Source of the DNA: Eremophila alpestris peregrina
Taxonomy: Eukaryota > Chordata > Aves > Passeriformes > Alaudidae
Assembly (NCBI GenBank): GCA_009792885.1
Contig: WMCF01000055.1
Location: forward strand, 4,737,443-4,801,442
Direction: 5' to 3'
DNA: 64,000 nucleotides
Within the stretch, counting starts at the first letter, position 1, and each line of letters begins with the position of its first letter. Under the pieces are notes generated by a model. That model had not been told where the DNA came from. It saw only the letters and a list, made by a program, of their open reading frames with translations, and made no database searches. Positions 47,591 through 60,395 of this stretch are shown one piece after another. The position numbers were made by a program, and so were the translations under genes.

Positions 47591-50500
47591 GAAATATTTG
47601 CAAATATAAGACTTAACAGGGACGATGGACTGAAGAAATCCAGGAAAATATAGACATCTTCTGCCTCTCATTTGTTGGCTAGACAGGGGTTTGTGAAGAT
47701 AGCTTGTTCTATTTGCCTTTACAGCTTGACTGTAACAGTGGTTCACTAACGTGGTACTGAATCAGGAGGCACTGTGTTTGTATTGTTGGAACCTTAATTG
47801 AAACAGTCAGAGAGAAATGTTTTATTGCAGAGAGAGAAAGGGCTTTTTTAATAAGACTCTAAGGAGACTAGGTTTTAATGATGCTGAACAGAATGTTTTA
47901 AGCCACACGTTACATCTACACCCTATTTCTTGTTAAATGTTGGTTGTTTAACAGACTGCTGTGGTTATTTAGGACTGGCTCATGCAACTTCTGACAGACT
48001 CAACATTGACAAAAGACAGCATCAATTTTAATTCTTGCAGTGTTTCCCTTCCTGACACATTCTTTCTCAGTCTGCTTTTTATAACAGATGTTCTTCACAT
48101 GGCAGTAGGTGCAAGCACAAATATAATCAACTGCTAAGCTGTATGGCCTGATGTCACTTGGAACACTGGCTAAGAGACCAGGATCATAAAAAGTAGGTTC
48201 ATCTGTTCCTCACCCATGTTTAACACAAACTTTTGACATGGATATGAAAATACAGAAATAATAATGAAATAAATACTCATCATTAAAACCTTTTAATCAC
48301 AAGCCAGCAATTTAAAAGAGCAACCATGATATAGAAAACCAATTTTAGCAGTATATTTGTAACTCAGCTCTTATTTTATAAGGATGTTAAGACTAATAGA
48401 CATCAAATAAGCAGATTTTTATAAAAACCTATCAAAGTATGAATTTTCAGTTATGCTGTTTAGCCACAGTTCGGTTACATTTCAAATCAGTTGACTACCT
48501 TTATTTTTTCAAGGGGCTTTTTTGTCCCTTATCCCACTTGGGGAATTTGCACACTCTCTGTTTAGAGAAAGGGTAGGGGGCTTGACAGATGCTGTCACAG
48601 ATGAAGAAAAGAGAAAAACTTTGTCTGTAGTAGACTGAAATATAAACAAAATCAGATGCAACCCATTACAAAATTCTAATTAAAATTTGAATCGTTACCC
48701 TTCATACACAGAACAGAAGCAAGCAAATTTTAAAGCATGATGGTTTTAAAAATCAAAGTTGCCTCTTTGCCAAAACATCCCTTTTTTTTTTTTTTTTTTT
48801 GTCTAAATGTGGCAATATGTATGTATCTGAGGAAGTTTTCTATACAAAGAGAAGGTGACAATTTACAGGGTGATTGCACGGACTGAAAATGGCATTTCTA
48901 CCCAGCTTTGAACTGGAAAAAGCACTCAGAGTTCTGCACTGGTTCTGATTTTTCTCCATAGCCCCTTTCTAAACGGCAGAAACACCCAAAAAGAAATGGG
49001 GAAAAACCAAATCAGAAAGGCTGATAAGGTGATTTAATACATCCTGGGATGCGTTAGCAGTGGTAAACAAGGTTGTCTAACCAAAACATCAACCTTCAGG
49101 AAAGAGGCAGAAGTAATGAATAATGTAAAGCCTCAGAAACCCAGGAGTTGGTATGCAAATCTAGTAACCAGTTCCTATATTATTGATGCTGGCTTTCTTG
49201 TTGATCCAAGAAGGAAATTGGCATGTTCTGGTAGAAAGAACTATCTACAGGCAGTATATAAAATGAAGGAAAACATCTGAAAAATCCTAGCACTGTCAAA
49301 GATTTACATGATAAAATAAACACAGCATAGAGTAGTAAAAGCAAACAGCTCATGTAACCAAGGTCACAGAAGGTACTTTCTGCCACGTTTTTTGGTGAGT
49401 AGAGATTAAAACTTCAATACCACATTGAAAACAAAAAATTCTTTCCAGGTTACCAGAAGACACACACACAAACCAACCAACCAAAAACATCACCAAAGAG
49501 AACCAGACAAACAAAAGACGATGAAGGAAAAATAGTAGTCAAACTTCTTTAAATATTTCAAGCTTAGCATGTTTGTAATTCTATGTATGAAAGAATTATT
49601 TAGCAGTGAAAACCCACAGTTGCCTGGCTGGGATGGATGTTTGGAAATTAAATGATTTCTTACTGAAAAGCCAACTGAAAGTGAGCTGAAAAGCACGGAG
49701 TACCAGACAAAATGAGTGAAATACAGGGATCCAGAGGGAGGATGAGGGCAAAACTTTGCATTTCCACCTTGTAGGCATTCCTAAGTCAAACATTTAAATT
49801 AGCAGACAGCAACCCCATGTACAGGACCTTTTCAAGTATTACTGCATCCATTCTTGCATAAACACACACAGAGATCAGAGATAAAAACATCTATGGTGCA
49901 TTACACAATACTTTCAAAATGCCTGTCTTTTCTAGCTTTCACATTTTTAATGCTTGGAAAGCATTCAATTCTAAATTATCCCACCAATGGATTCTCTGCA
50001 GCATTTCTGGGGTGGCCATTCCACATCCTAAAGAATCTGATTTTCATTTACCTTTTTTCTACCCATTTTATTGCTATTTGCAATTTTAAAAAATCTTTTA
50101 TCTACCCTTTCAATTTTTTTTTCTCTGAGCTCCATTTCAGATTTCTTCTCTATTCAAGCATTTGAGATGGTTATAGTATCCCTTCAGTTACTATGACTCT
50201 GATTATGCCTCGTTTTTGGGATTGAGGCTCCTCCCTCCCTCCAAAACCAAATACATAATCTTCCATTCAATTTTGCTTGCATTGAAAGGGTACAATGAGA
50301 CCATTTCATCTTCTCCCGCTTATTGGTCTCTTCAAATTTCCAATCTCTTTTAATAGGGTTTTTTTCCTGAGTTCCTTTCAGCAAATTCACATTTTGTTGT
50401 GCCAGCTCCAGCAGCACTAGCATGCATCCAGCTAATGCAGGACTGCTTGCATATTAAAAACGTACATGCAAATGTTGAGCACAAAATAGAATTACTTCAA

Positions 50501-50611
50501 AACAGATTTTAGACAAAATCACACACCAGTTCAAATCCTTTGGAGAACACCCAAGTGTCCTGGAATTTAAATTTTACCCAAGGACACAGCTAGAAGCATG
50601 TGGTAATATAG
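47591..50611. other. Unannotated AT-rich sequence
   Basis: No gene or transposon is recognised. A T19 homopolymer lies at 48782-48800, and an ACACACACA/ACCAACCAACC patch at about 49461-49484. Confidence 0.45.
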
Positions 50612-50840
50612 AACACTAGAATGATTTGGGTTGAAAGGGACCTTAAAGATTACCTGGTTCTGCCTCCCTGCCAAGTGCACAGACATCTTCCACCAGATCA
50701 GGTTGCCCAAAGCCCCAGTCAAACTGGCCTTGAACACTTCCAGATATGGGAATATATGCCTATCTTGAGCAAGAGAGTCTGTGGAACAGTGCCTGTTTAT
50801 GTCATACCAAGATCCAAGCCGAATGTTTCCAATATTTTAC
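50612..50840 (-). mobile_element. CR1 LINE 3' end, minus strand
   Basis: An antisense CR1 3' end. The plus strand opens with a CTAGAATGATTTGGGTTGAA terminus, then AGGGACCTTAAAGATTACC, CACCAGATCAGGTTGCCC (about 50691-50708) and the AACTGGCCTTGAACACTTCC block (50722-50741), ending in eroded sequence near 50840. It is moderately diverged and 5'-truncated. Confidence 0.9.
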
Positions 50841-50852
50841 AGTTATGATTGA

Positions 50853-50874
50853 GATATATATATATATATATATA
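50853..50874. repeat. (TA)n microsatellite
   Basis: An uninterrupted AT dinucleotide run of about 11 units immediately beyond the eroded end of the CR1 fragment. It is likely length-variable. Confidence 0.95.
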
Positions 50875-53800
50875 ATTTATTTAAGACACTTGTTTCTCAG
50901 ACATAGCAATCATGGAACCCATAGTATTTAGATTTGGAAATTAGACAATTAAAACACATATTGCAAAATGCTCTTGCACCAACACATGCTGAATTTGAAA
51001 TCAGCTGAATGACCACAATTTGAAGGGTAAAATGTAAAACATTTTACACTATCGAATAAGGAAAGAAGGAACAGCCTTCTTCACAAACAGTTTGCCCAAT
51101 CTGTTGAAATTAGTCCAAAATATATTTGGATGAAAATAAGTTTAAAATATAACTGACTGATAAGGGCACATCCACTTAGAGAGGACAGTAATCCTGTAAT
51201 TTCTGTAATCCTGCACTTTGGTGTTTTTAGTCTGGACATACCAAAAGCACTAAAATATTCCAGCTTGGTGTTTGCCAAGTGAAACCTGGAGCCTAAAATC
51301 ATCTCTGCTCCCCATGGACCTGTGGACATCTGCATTTCTGCCTGTTTGACCTTCTCATCCAGAAAAATTAGTTCTGCTAGGAATAAACAAAATTTCTATC
51401 ATATATATATGCTCCACCTTAACCTTGTGCCACCTTCAGGTAATTTTCCATGCTGATTTGTTCTCGTCTGACATCTCTATGTGCTAGGATTTAGGTTAAC
51501 CTTTTACATTTCCCTAACAGATGCTTCATAAACTCCAGTGAGGGATTTTATTAATTTCTTCCCCAGTGGTGAGGACATCTCAACTTCAAGGGATTAGGAA
51601 AGAATGAGGAAATCAACAACAGGTGAATTAGAAGTGGATCAGACTCTTCCCCATTGGAAAAAAAATGTAAATGATAAAAGCTAAGTTTGATCCTCATGTT
51701 CATGCATGCTTTCAAAATAGGATTTGTCAATTGCAGATGCAAAGCAATTTCAATTTTGTATTAGTCACTTTGTCTAGTTTATATTCTGAAACATGAAAGC
51801 TGCATAAATGACCTGCCAAGTATTGATGCAAACTTATTGACAAAACAGAATATTTTACAGTAAGGGCATCATCTCACAAGGCTCCACACTGTGATTGTAA
51901 TTACTGTTTCAGCCTCTGCACATCTCTAACATACTATGCAAGATTCACCAAAAATTAAAAACAAATAGCTGATTTACGTAGGAATAAATTATCTGAAACA
52001 AATACTCTTTGAGAACAAAATCAGATTTTTTTAAATGATCAATTATACTTCTTTCACTAAGGTTTAGAAATAAAGGGTAAACTTGGCAATTTATAAATTC
52101 ATGAGATCCTTGTGCAGTAGCATATAGATCCCTCCCACATCCTCTAGAAAGCAGTGCAACAAAATAACCTAAAAAGCCTAAGAGAACAAATATTTTCATA
52201 GCATTCCATGTAAAATGAGTAAACAAACCTCTGTGTTAAAACAGGGGATCAGGTTTAGCCACAGCTTCCATTTTGTAATGGGCAGGTACAGAACCATTTG
52301 TTATTTCACAAGGACTGGGAGAGAAAACAGTCACAGAAATTGATACCAGGTTCAACTAGGCTTGCCTATTTTAAATCCATGAATTATGTCTGTGTTTAGT
52401 TTTCTTCTCTTGACTTTCATTGTCATCTTGCATGTGCTCTCTGCATTTCCACTTGTCTTCCACTGTCCTTGCTTAGCATGCTGCATATTTATTTTATCAG
52501 GAATACTTTCATTATGCTCTTCCTTGATAAGAAAATGAAGTAGAAAAATAAATGTAAAATCTTGATTGCTTTTAATCATCTGTGAAGTGTAAACCATTTG
52601 ATACAAGCGTTTGGGACTGGATATTACACTTACCTCTTTTATCAGAGAAAACATCTCTAACAATTGGTTTGTCAAACATGTATTTTTGCCTGGTTCTGGT
52701 TACTTGGCCAACCAACAAGCATAAACCCACCTCAAACACAGAGCACAAATTCAAGGCTCAAAGGTTTCATTCATGCTGCTTGAATAAGAATGACCACTTT
52801 GAAAATGAACTTTGAAGACTGGCTTAGCAGTTAAGGAGTTGTTCTTTGAGGATTCACTCCTCTATGCAAAGAGCAGGCATAAGCTGCATCCATACTCATA
52901 GATGCACTGCTCAGTAATCCATCATTTCTGTATCAATGGCATTATTTTTTGAATTATGCAATCTTTCTTCAGTTGCTGTATTTCAGGAAGTTTTTATTCT
53001 GAATTCCTTCAGGTTTTTGCCCCTATTAATATTAATCAATAAGAACTATCTCTTTAAATACCAATAACTGTCACTCTTCATCCATAATTTATGAACCTCT
53101 TAACACAAAATCCATAGGTATGACTTTTTGCCCCTTGACCCCAAAATGGGAATCCAGACAAAGCTACAGTGAACAGCAAAGGAATGTAATTATCATTATC
53201 TGCAATCTCAAAGACATCTGCTGTTTATATAAAGTTCATATATTTTCACATCTGGGCCAAAATGCTATTAAAGGCACCCTGAGGTTTCAGATCAATTTTA
53301 TTTATTTTATTTACATTTTAACAATGTTTGACAAGGTAAACCTCTTAAGAAATATTGTATCATTTATGAGAAGGGGCACTGAACCTTAAGAAAGTAGATA
53401 AACTACAACCTTATAAAGGCTTCTCTCAAAGGGATGTTTTCATTTAAGTCCCTGCTGTCAATCAAAAATATGGCTTTGTTCTTTATTATGTGGAGACTAA
53501 ATTTCAAAAGAAAGAATAATGTGAAAGTATGAGAAAAAACTTTACTTAAATAAGAATGAACAGGAGAGAATCTAACATTTCAGAGAGAAGGCAGAAATCA
53601 AGTCTGTAAATCAAGGTGAGAAACACAAAGGCACGCAGCACAGAGATTCCCAAACTGACTGGGACCCAAACAAATCAGCCTACACTTTGAAGCCCAAAAA
53701 GCACCACAGCCATGTTCTCAAAACACCAAAACCCAGCCTGTAAAGCCCTGCTTCCTGGCCCTGTGCTGACACACACACATACCCTGACCCAAGCTGGCAT

Positions 53801-56800
53801 TACTAACCCCAGCAAAGCTTTCATATCTACAAACTATCAATATTTATCAATATCAACACACAACTACTGTTGTCATAGGAAAGTAGAAGGAAACAACAGT
53901 TCAATACCAAGCTGTCAATGTCAACATCCTTCATTTTGTTACCACTTTTATCGCATTTACTATCAGCACTTCAGGTAGTCGTGTTTTTCTATAATTCTGA
54001 CTTAATAATATAAAATCATGAAAATTTATTTAAGACCTGCATCCTTGGTTTACAGGCTGGATTTAACTTTCAGCAGGAAAGCTGAACTCAGAAATCAGTA
54101 TATAAATTTAGAAATTTTGCTGGTTTTCAATAAAATCAAACAATGAAATTAGCTGTCATGCTCAGCAACAAAGACACAGCTTGAATACAGCAAGAGAAGG
54201 GCAAAAATCCTGGCAAAGCAGATATTTTACTAACATATTCATTCTTTTAAACTTTTGATTTTTCAGTGGCATGCTACGTGGTTCAGTTTCCTGACCATGC
54301 TTTACAAAAATGAATAAAGATACTGCATACAGACTGTGTACCTACTTTCTAATGCAAACTGTGTCTAATATATGGAATCTCAGCTCAGTAAAACCTGATC
54401 ATTCTGAACAACAAAGCACTGACCATGAAGACACCATTCAGTAATCCTGGTGTTATGACTTCGATTTTGATGGTCTGGGGGATGAGTATTATCACCAGGC
54501 TTGGATATGGTAAAAAAGGCAAACTGAAATTTTAACTACAGGCTTTAATTTGCAATAAGAAGTGGCTGAATGGTATAGCCACAGGTCCTTTCTTTATCAA
54601 ACATTCATTTAAAATGCCATTTCTTAGGTAGCTCAAGTAGCTGTAGAGTGTTACTTTCACAACTTAAAGTGGTGTACTTTCACTGCCAGTGGATTCAGGC
54701 TATCAAATTTAAATAACATTTATGGTTACTCTGAAGCTTGCCAGTGTTTTCTCAAAAGGTATTGACTTCTTATTGAAAAGATTAAATGTCACATTTTCCG
54801 GTCTCTCTCATGACAATTCTTCTTTGAATTCAGAGATGACCAAGCTGTCAAAAAGGCATACTCTGCAGCTCATGCTGAACAGGCACAGATCACAGACTGG
54901 AAGGCTATCTGCACAGACACACACACATGCACACAAAATCAGCCAAATTGTTCCAACAAAGTTTGCATGAAGCCAATTTGTGTCATGTGCAGTGATAACA
55001 CATCCTATTATAGGATTTGGGTTGATCTGATGGATTTCTTTAAAAAGAAAAAGCTCCCCAGGGAAAAGACAATAAAATTTTATATTCCAGTTAACTAACC
55101 TGGACAATCCCCAGATTCCATCATCTAATGTGGGAATAAGGCTCGCAATATGGATTTCTTACAAGGTTAAAGTCCAGATATAATGAAGCACTGTTCAAAA
55201 AACAGTGTAGAAATGCATAACCAACTGAAATACAACTGCATGAGAGTAGGCACTGTAGTGGCTTTTCATGCTGTTCATCAATTTACAGAGCCTCTTCAGC
55301 CCATTTTACCAGCACATGCAAAATTAATTACATTATTCATTTTCGTAGAGGTATGCTCAGTTACTATTTCAGATGGAATTTTTTTTTTCATATTGTAACA
55401 GAAGGAAGCATTTACTTGGCCAGCACCAACAAGTACAGGGTTTCCTGATTTCATGACTTCTCTGAAATTCTGGTCAACTTGCTCTGCCTGCATTTATGTC
55501 AATATAAAATGACTATGTCTAAAGCAGAATCCATAAGCATACCTACAATTCTTGTTGCCATATCCAAGCAAGGTCTGATTATCTGGGTAGTGGACCAAAT
55601 TCAGTTTCCATGTCATCTATTTGAACTGGGAGTGTATAATCTACAACTGAGGATCTCACTGCTGCAATTGCCCTCGTTTCTGCACTGACCAAACAGTGGT
55701 AACTTTTCAACAAAAGCTGAAATTGCAGCTCTGCCTTGCAGCCAGGCTGTACCCTTGGGTTCCCTGTCTCTAGTGGCACTAAACACCCACCAGCTGCCAC
55801 CACGGGAGCAAGTAGCAGAGGTCACACTCCTGGCAGTTTCTATTGCTCAGGTGCCTAAGGGCACCACTTACCACAGTGACCCAAAATCTCAGGAAAAAGA
55901 CCACTTGAACTGAAGTGGTGCCTTGCCTGTTGTTTTAAGCTGACATCAGAATATCCAGACACCAAAGCATTCCTGGCTGCAAAAAGTAAAATCATCAGAT
56001 GAACACTTTGGGAGGAAAAAGCCAAGTAAACCATTGAGTGGCTGTTCTGCACTGCAAAGCCTGAAAGACAAGCACCAACAATGAAAAAAACTGAGGGGAG
56101 GAAAAAAAAAAGGCTAAAAAGGCTGCCTTCCTCTACAGTTGTAGAGTAGACCTTAATGCAGACAGTAGTAAGTGCTATTTCCATAACTGTTTGTTTCCAC
56201 TCTGTTTCACAGTTTAGAACACACTTAAGTTTCCTTCTGCTCTGGTAAATTGATTTTTATTCAGCATGAGGGGATGCGTTCTGCTTCCAACCATAAATTT
56301 AGAGAAATAGTACACATCTCCTTACACTAAGTAAAAATCAATTTTCTACCTGTAGGTGATGAAACTATTTCTCACACCTGCTGAGCAGACATATCTCATA
56401 AGGCCTAAAGTCATAAACTGGTGCAATTCAGCAAGAGCAAAAGTAAAATGTAATCTTTTTAAAGATATTATTTTACATGTGACTCGGGTGTTCCTTTTCA
56501 AAGGTTATCTGTAGTTTTATTTACTGTTTTAATATTAAGCTTTCTCCTCTTAACTCTTGTATGCTCTGCTATTATCAAGAGACTGGAGTCTTGGTAAAAC
56601 CCCAAATCACATTACATCTGAAAAATGCAAAGCAGCTGTCTCTCCCCTTTCCCTGATGATAAAGGGCATTCTAGATGAAGAGCTGCATTAAAAGCTCAGA
56701 TCTGAATCTGAGCACAACAGAAAGACAGCTGTTAATATTTGGCTGTAGACTGCTAAAGAATTATCTTTCTGCAAAGTTTACTATGTGGTGAGGCAGATAA

Positions 56801-57535
56801 ATGATAACACCATGACACAGGAAGAAAGCTTTCTACACATGTCTGGGCCTGACTTCAAATATGATATTCAACCTGCAGCTCCAAGCATACATTCATAATC
56901 ATTCACTCCAAGCAGCTCTGCACATGCAGCATTTTAATATGGGAAAGCAGTACTAAACTATTTCCCTGTATAATGGTACAGAAACAAGTATTTTAACATT
57001 CAAGTGGAATAAAGTGCTCAGAAAAGGAATGGCTGGGGAAAAAATTAGCTTATTTCTGGCATATGCATTTCCAGCCAAATGAGAAAAACTTCTGTCTGCC
57101 AGTCAATCAGCATATCCTTTATATTAAGGTAGTGATAATAAGGCTTTTAAGATTAAGAAACTAGTGAACTACAAAGATCATAAAAAGCTCCCACAAACAA
57201 GCACAAAACCATCTCTATCAAGTTCAAAATGGAAAAATTGTTTGGAAACAGAATCTGATATGAATTTGGTCAGTATAATGAAGCAGAAATAAATAAAGCC
57301 AGATGAGAAGCAGGAATTAGGTACCACATGTCTGAGTTGGAGTAATTTATTATTATGGTTTATTAATTCCCTAATCAACATAACCATGCAAATAAAAAAT
57401 GAAGGAAAAATTTACTGCATAGACAGCCTCAACCAGAATTTTCCAAATTTAATACTAAGAAATTGATTGTAGAGATACATATTTAGCACTTTAACCATAT
57501 CAGTGTCATTTTAGAGTCAGTATCCTGCTTTTGGA
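50875..57535. other. Unannotated AT-rich sequence
   Basis: About 6.7 kb without recognised genes or transposons. It contains short CA-rich tracts (about 53768-53780 and 54917-54935) and chance-level open frames on both strands. Confidence 0.4.
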
Positions 57536-57795
57536 CAAGATAACACCATGCCAGCTACTAGAAAGAAAATTGACTCTGAGTTGGATTTACAAGATTGATA
57601 ACACACTGATGTTTCAGCTGTTGCTCAGTAGTGCTTACCCAAAATCAAGGACTCTTTATTTTCCCTTACCCTGACAGTGAGGAAAAGCACAAAAAGCTGA
57701 GAGGGAACATGGCCAGAAAAGCTGACCTGAACAGGCCAGAGGGCTGCTCTGTACCTAGAGTGTTACCTGCTGGGCTCAAACCACAAAAATCAGGT
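57536..57795 (+). mobile_element. Eroded avian ERV LTR fragment
   Basis: The string GCCAGCTACTAGAAAGAAAA (57551-57570), then TTGATAACACACTGATGTTT (57595-57614) with GCTCAGTAGTGCTTACCC, and later AAAAAGCTGAGAGGGAACAT (57691-57710) with GCCAGAAAAGCTGACC, follow in order a U3-type sequence I recognise as highly repeated in bird genomes. The TATA region and the U5 end are absent or unrecognisable, so only a U3-side fragment remains, in + orientation. Confidence 0.55.
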
Positions 57796-59898
57796 AAGCA
57801 CCCACCAAACAGACAGCTGCCACAAGTACAGTGCCCAGAAAACAAAGTAATCTTGATTTACGTTCCTAAATTTGAGTTCGATGTCGAGCATCTGTGTTTG
57901 ACTAATTTGGTCCATATTCATCAGCATGAAGAGCATAGGAGATATGCTATCCCATAGGAGATAGTAATTAGATCCTCTGCCATGCTTTGGGGAGATGTGA
58001 CACACCATGAGGATGATTTAGGAGCAGAGAGCTGCTCCCCATGCACACTGCCAGTGTCTTGCAGGTAAAGACAAGCACTCAAACTTGAGGAAGGAAAAGA
58101 AGGAAGGACTTCAACCTCCCCTTTAAGAACAGCCTCTTATCCCACCTTTCTATGGGATGGTGAGCCAGGTCAGTCTCAGAGTTCCTGCCTCAGTCTAGCA
58201 TCAGGCAGCTCCCCAGGGCACATGCAAGGTGATATTTATTTATCAGCAGGGACAAGGTAAATGACATTCACCTCGCATGCAACACTGTGCTCATCAGTGA
58301 AACATTAAGTCACTTGGCTTAGTGTGGTCTAAAAAGCAAATTACTCCTGTAGGATCTTTTGCCATGTATGCTGCTCTCTGTACTGTTACATTACAAGAAA
58401 ATTTTAATCAAAACCCATAGAAAGTTCCTTTAGTTTTGCATAAAGAAACACATTACTGTATTTTTGATCAGCTATATATTCATCAATACAGATAAAAACA
58501 CACTCCTCTTGATTCCCCAAGAGAGGATCACCGCTAAAATGGGACAAAGATTATTCTAAATGGTGGCACAAGCCCCAAAAGAAAACGTGCCTTACAAATG
58601 AGTGCAGCAGCTTTTAATTTCTGCATTGTGCAGTCAAGCATACACATTCTTGTCTGATGAAGAAAAATATAATCACCTAGGGGCATGTCAAAAATAACTG
58701 TTGCTTTTCCCTTCCTATTCTTTCTTGGGAGAGCAGAGTTTGGTGAGCCAATCAAGAAATTAAAACTGACATTTCACAAACTGATTGTCATGTTTTGTTG
58801 GGGTTTTTTTTGTTTGCTTATTTAGAGTATGTATGGCATCAGGCAAATACACTGAGAACTGACACAGCCTGCACAGCAGTATCTGAACTAATCCTGAAAA
58901 AAATTAATTCCCTAAAAGAATAAACCAAGAAATCTCAGGAGGTCATTGTGCCACCTTACATTTTCCAGTGTGAACTGAATGCTTTAAACTCTGATATAAA
59001 AATTTTCTGTTGCTTACATATCATTTTTAAAAATTACATATTTATCAGTTAAAAGAAATTTCAAGTTCATCCTATTTCAAAATACAGTCTGATGTAGGGA
59101 AATCAATAGAGTTGTTTGGGTTTTGATGTATGGGTTTAGTTTTCCTTTCTTAACTTTCACCCATTATCAAAAAAAATTATTTTGCAGCCATTCCTTAATG
59201 TAGAACACAACCTCCTTAAACAAAATGGTCCTAAACTGAAGAGTATTTTTTTCTTTATCCAGTATAGTACAGAGCAACAACACAATTTGGTATTTTAAAT
59301 GTTCATTTCCAAAGCAAATTGTATGGTTTGTTGCCTTAGTTGTACAATAGCTATGTTTACAGAGACCCAAATTCAGCAGTCAGATCCAGCAGTCCTGACA
59401 CCTGTTTCAGTTTAAATAAATTACTTCAGGTTACACCACTGCAACAGCTGAAAATCTGGTTATTTCTTAAGTTAATTTCCTGAACAGCTCATTTCGAGAA
59501 CAAGTCTGTGTAAGCAAACCAGCCTTGTCCTACAAATCCCTGAAATATGAGGAAGTGTTTGTACAACTAAATTTTAATCCTTGACACTAAGCCTTAGCAT
59601 ACATGCACTAATACTTCCTTTTTAAAGACTAACTATCAGGATGACAAGGGCCTCAGATAAATATTACTGTTTTTTCCATTACAAATCATATCTTCCTCAA
59701 CAATACTGACAGACTTTAAAAAAATTATAAAGAACATTTCCAATACCTGCATCTACACATGAATTTGTGCTAGAGGGGATAGTTTCCTAGGTTTTGCACT
59801 CCTGTATTCTTTCCACTGCATAGGTAAAAACCCACAACAGACCAGAAGCCCCTGAATATTCAAAAAATTCCTTCCAGATGTTCATATTGATAAAAGTT
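57796..59898. other. Unannotated sequence
   Basis: No gene or repeat is recognised. There are only short open frames. Confidence 0.45.
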
Positions 59899-59960
59899 CA
59901 TGGAATCATAGAGCATCTCATGTTGGAGGGGACCCATATTACCAAGTCCAAATCCATGTA
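59899..59960 (-). mobile_element. Short CR1 3' terminus, minus strand
   Basis: TGGAATCATAGAGCATCTCA followed by TGTTGGAGGGGACC (near 59921-59934) and CAAGTCCAAATCC matches the terminal 60 bases or so of a CR1 in antisense. The upstream CR1 sequence is missing, as in the very short 5'-truncated copies common in this family. Confidence 0.65.
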
Positions 59961-60207
59961 AAGTTAAAGTAGAAAATAAATTTATTTTAAAACGACAATG
60001 AATGCAAGACATTATTAGCCACTAGGGAGAGATTTTTTAAAATCTAAAAATTAACTTTTATCTTGGTAGGGATCAATAGTTCCTATACCACTAAATAATT
60101 TGTTAAATTAGTAACTCCGTGTGATATTAGCAAATTTGCTGTGTTATGCAGAAATCATTTCACTAAATGAATTTGGCAGTCAGTTCTGAGCAACAGCTGA
60201 AATGCCA

Positions 60208-60395
60208 AATGATAGAACACAGAATGGTTACTTTTGGAAGGGAGCGCAGTGGGTCATCTGGGCCAACCCTGCCCAGAGCACGTGGCACAGGGTTGTGTCC
60301 AGATGGTTCTGGAATATCTCCAGTGAGGGAGACTCCACAATGGGCAGTGTGTTCCAGCATGAGGTCACCCACATGGGTCAAGCTCTTCTTCAAAA
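60208..60395 (-). mobile_element. CR1 LINE 3' end, minus strand
   Basis: Antisense CR1: a GATAGAACACAGAATGGTTA terminus, GGAAGGGAGCGCAGTGGGTC, TCATCTGGGCCAACCCTGCC (60255-60274), GAATATCTCCAGTGAGGGAG (60312-60331), ACTCCACAATGGGCAG and TTCTTCAAAAAGTCAGAATT. The landmarks differ from those of the CR1 at 24719 and 50612, so it belongs to another CR1 subfamily. Overlapping frames of 72-81 codons on both strands are by-products of this element. Confidence 0.9.
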